Origin: CBDUUP01 sp965370435
GTDB taxonomy: Bacteria > Chloroflexota > Anaerolineae > Anaerolineales > UBA11579
DNA: 30,598 nt
Direction: 5' to 3'
NCBI GenBank assembly: GCA_965370435.1
Contig: CBDUUP010000012.1
Location: forward strand, 1 to 30,598
The notes beneath the pieces were generated by a model that worked only from the letters and a program-made list of their open reading frames with translations, was not told the origin of the DNA and ran no database searches. Positions within the stretch are counted from its first letter, which is position 1, and every line of letters begins with the position of its first letter. Shown here in pieces: positions 30,462 through 30,598 of the stretch. The position numbers were made by a program, and so were the translations under genes.

Positions 30462-30598
30462 CTATCCTCTATTATGCGTTTACGGGTTGTTGGCGGGATG
30501 CTGATTGTATAAATACCTTCTCTGGGTGATTATACACGGAAACGAAGTTTTTTGATGCTAAAAAGTTGCACTTCTCCCTGACATCTTTTGCGTGCACA

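Noticed and set aside
1..30598. CRISPR arrays, rRNA genes or a prophage
   Set aside because: No regularly spaced direct repeats of CRISPR size, no rRNA sequence and no phage structural genes were seen on either strand.

Overview
The window looks like a piece of a GC-rich environmental bacterial genome, most plausibly Chloroflexota (Anaerolineae-like). That placement is inference: it rests on gene style, a periplasmic-lipoprotein-type B12 importer with no outer-membrane partner in view, and many short palindromic repeats between genes. No rRNA or intact taxonomic marker is present.

Region 1 (bases 3-16867, all + strand) is a cell-surface glycan locus. In order it encodes: the tail of a DUF4910-type aminopeptidase-like protein; a PAPS-type sulfotransferase; two tandem paralogous proteins that fuse an SGNH-like domain to an MBOAT O-acyltransferase; a family-2 glycosyltransferase; a CMP-sugar synthetase (NeuA/KdsB-like); a D-2-hydroxyacid dehydrogenase; a short-chain dehydrogenase; a DUF115-type protein; a second GT2; a second sulfotransferase-like protein; a third GT2 closely related to the second; a Wzz-like chain-length regulator; and an O-antigen ligase/polymerase. 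Together these predict a polymer containing a CMP-activated acidic sugar, decorated by sulfation and O-acylation. Many genes abut or overlap by a few bases. A palindromic repeat at 16838-16899 closes the locus.

Region 2 (16916-19329, - strand) has a fatty-acid CoA ligase and a single-domain cyclic-nucleotide-binding protein.

Region 3 (19586-22752, + strand) is a complete cobalamin-uptake unit: possible promoter, cobalamin riboswitch, intrinsic terminator, then btuF, btuC and btuD.

Region 4 (about 22753-26476) is AT-richer and full of debris: an unexplained coding-like fragment, a frameshifted and truncated ECF sigma factor, one intact TM-helix-repeat channel-like gene, a decayed IS630-type transposase, a 158-bp MITE-like element with 23-bp inverted ends and 8-bp target duplications, a tRNA-like remnant beside a cluster of TAGAC repeats, a perfect palindromic terminator, and only the last 53 codons of guaB, cut off next to a dispersed repeat.

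Region 5 (26477-30461, - strand) has a ComEC-like DNA-uptake channel whose C-terminal metallo-beta-lactamase domain has lost its metal-binding motif, then a low-GC SEFIR-domain protein that is a candidate anti-phage effector.
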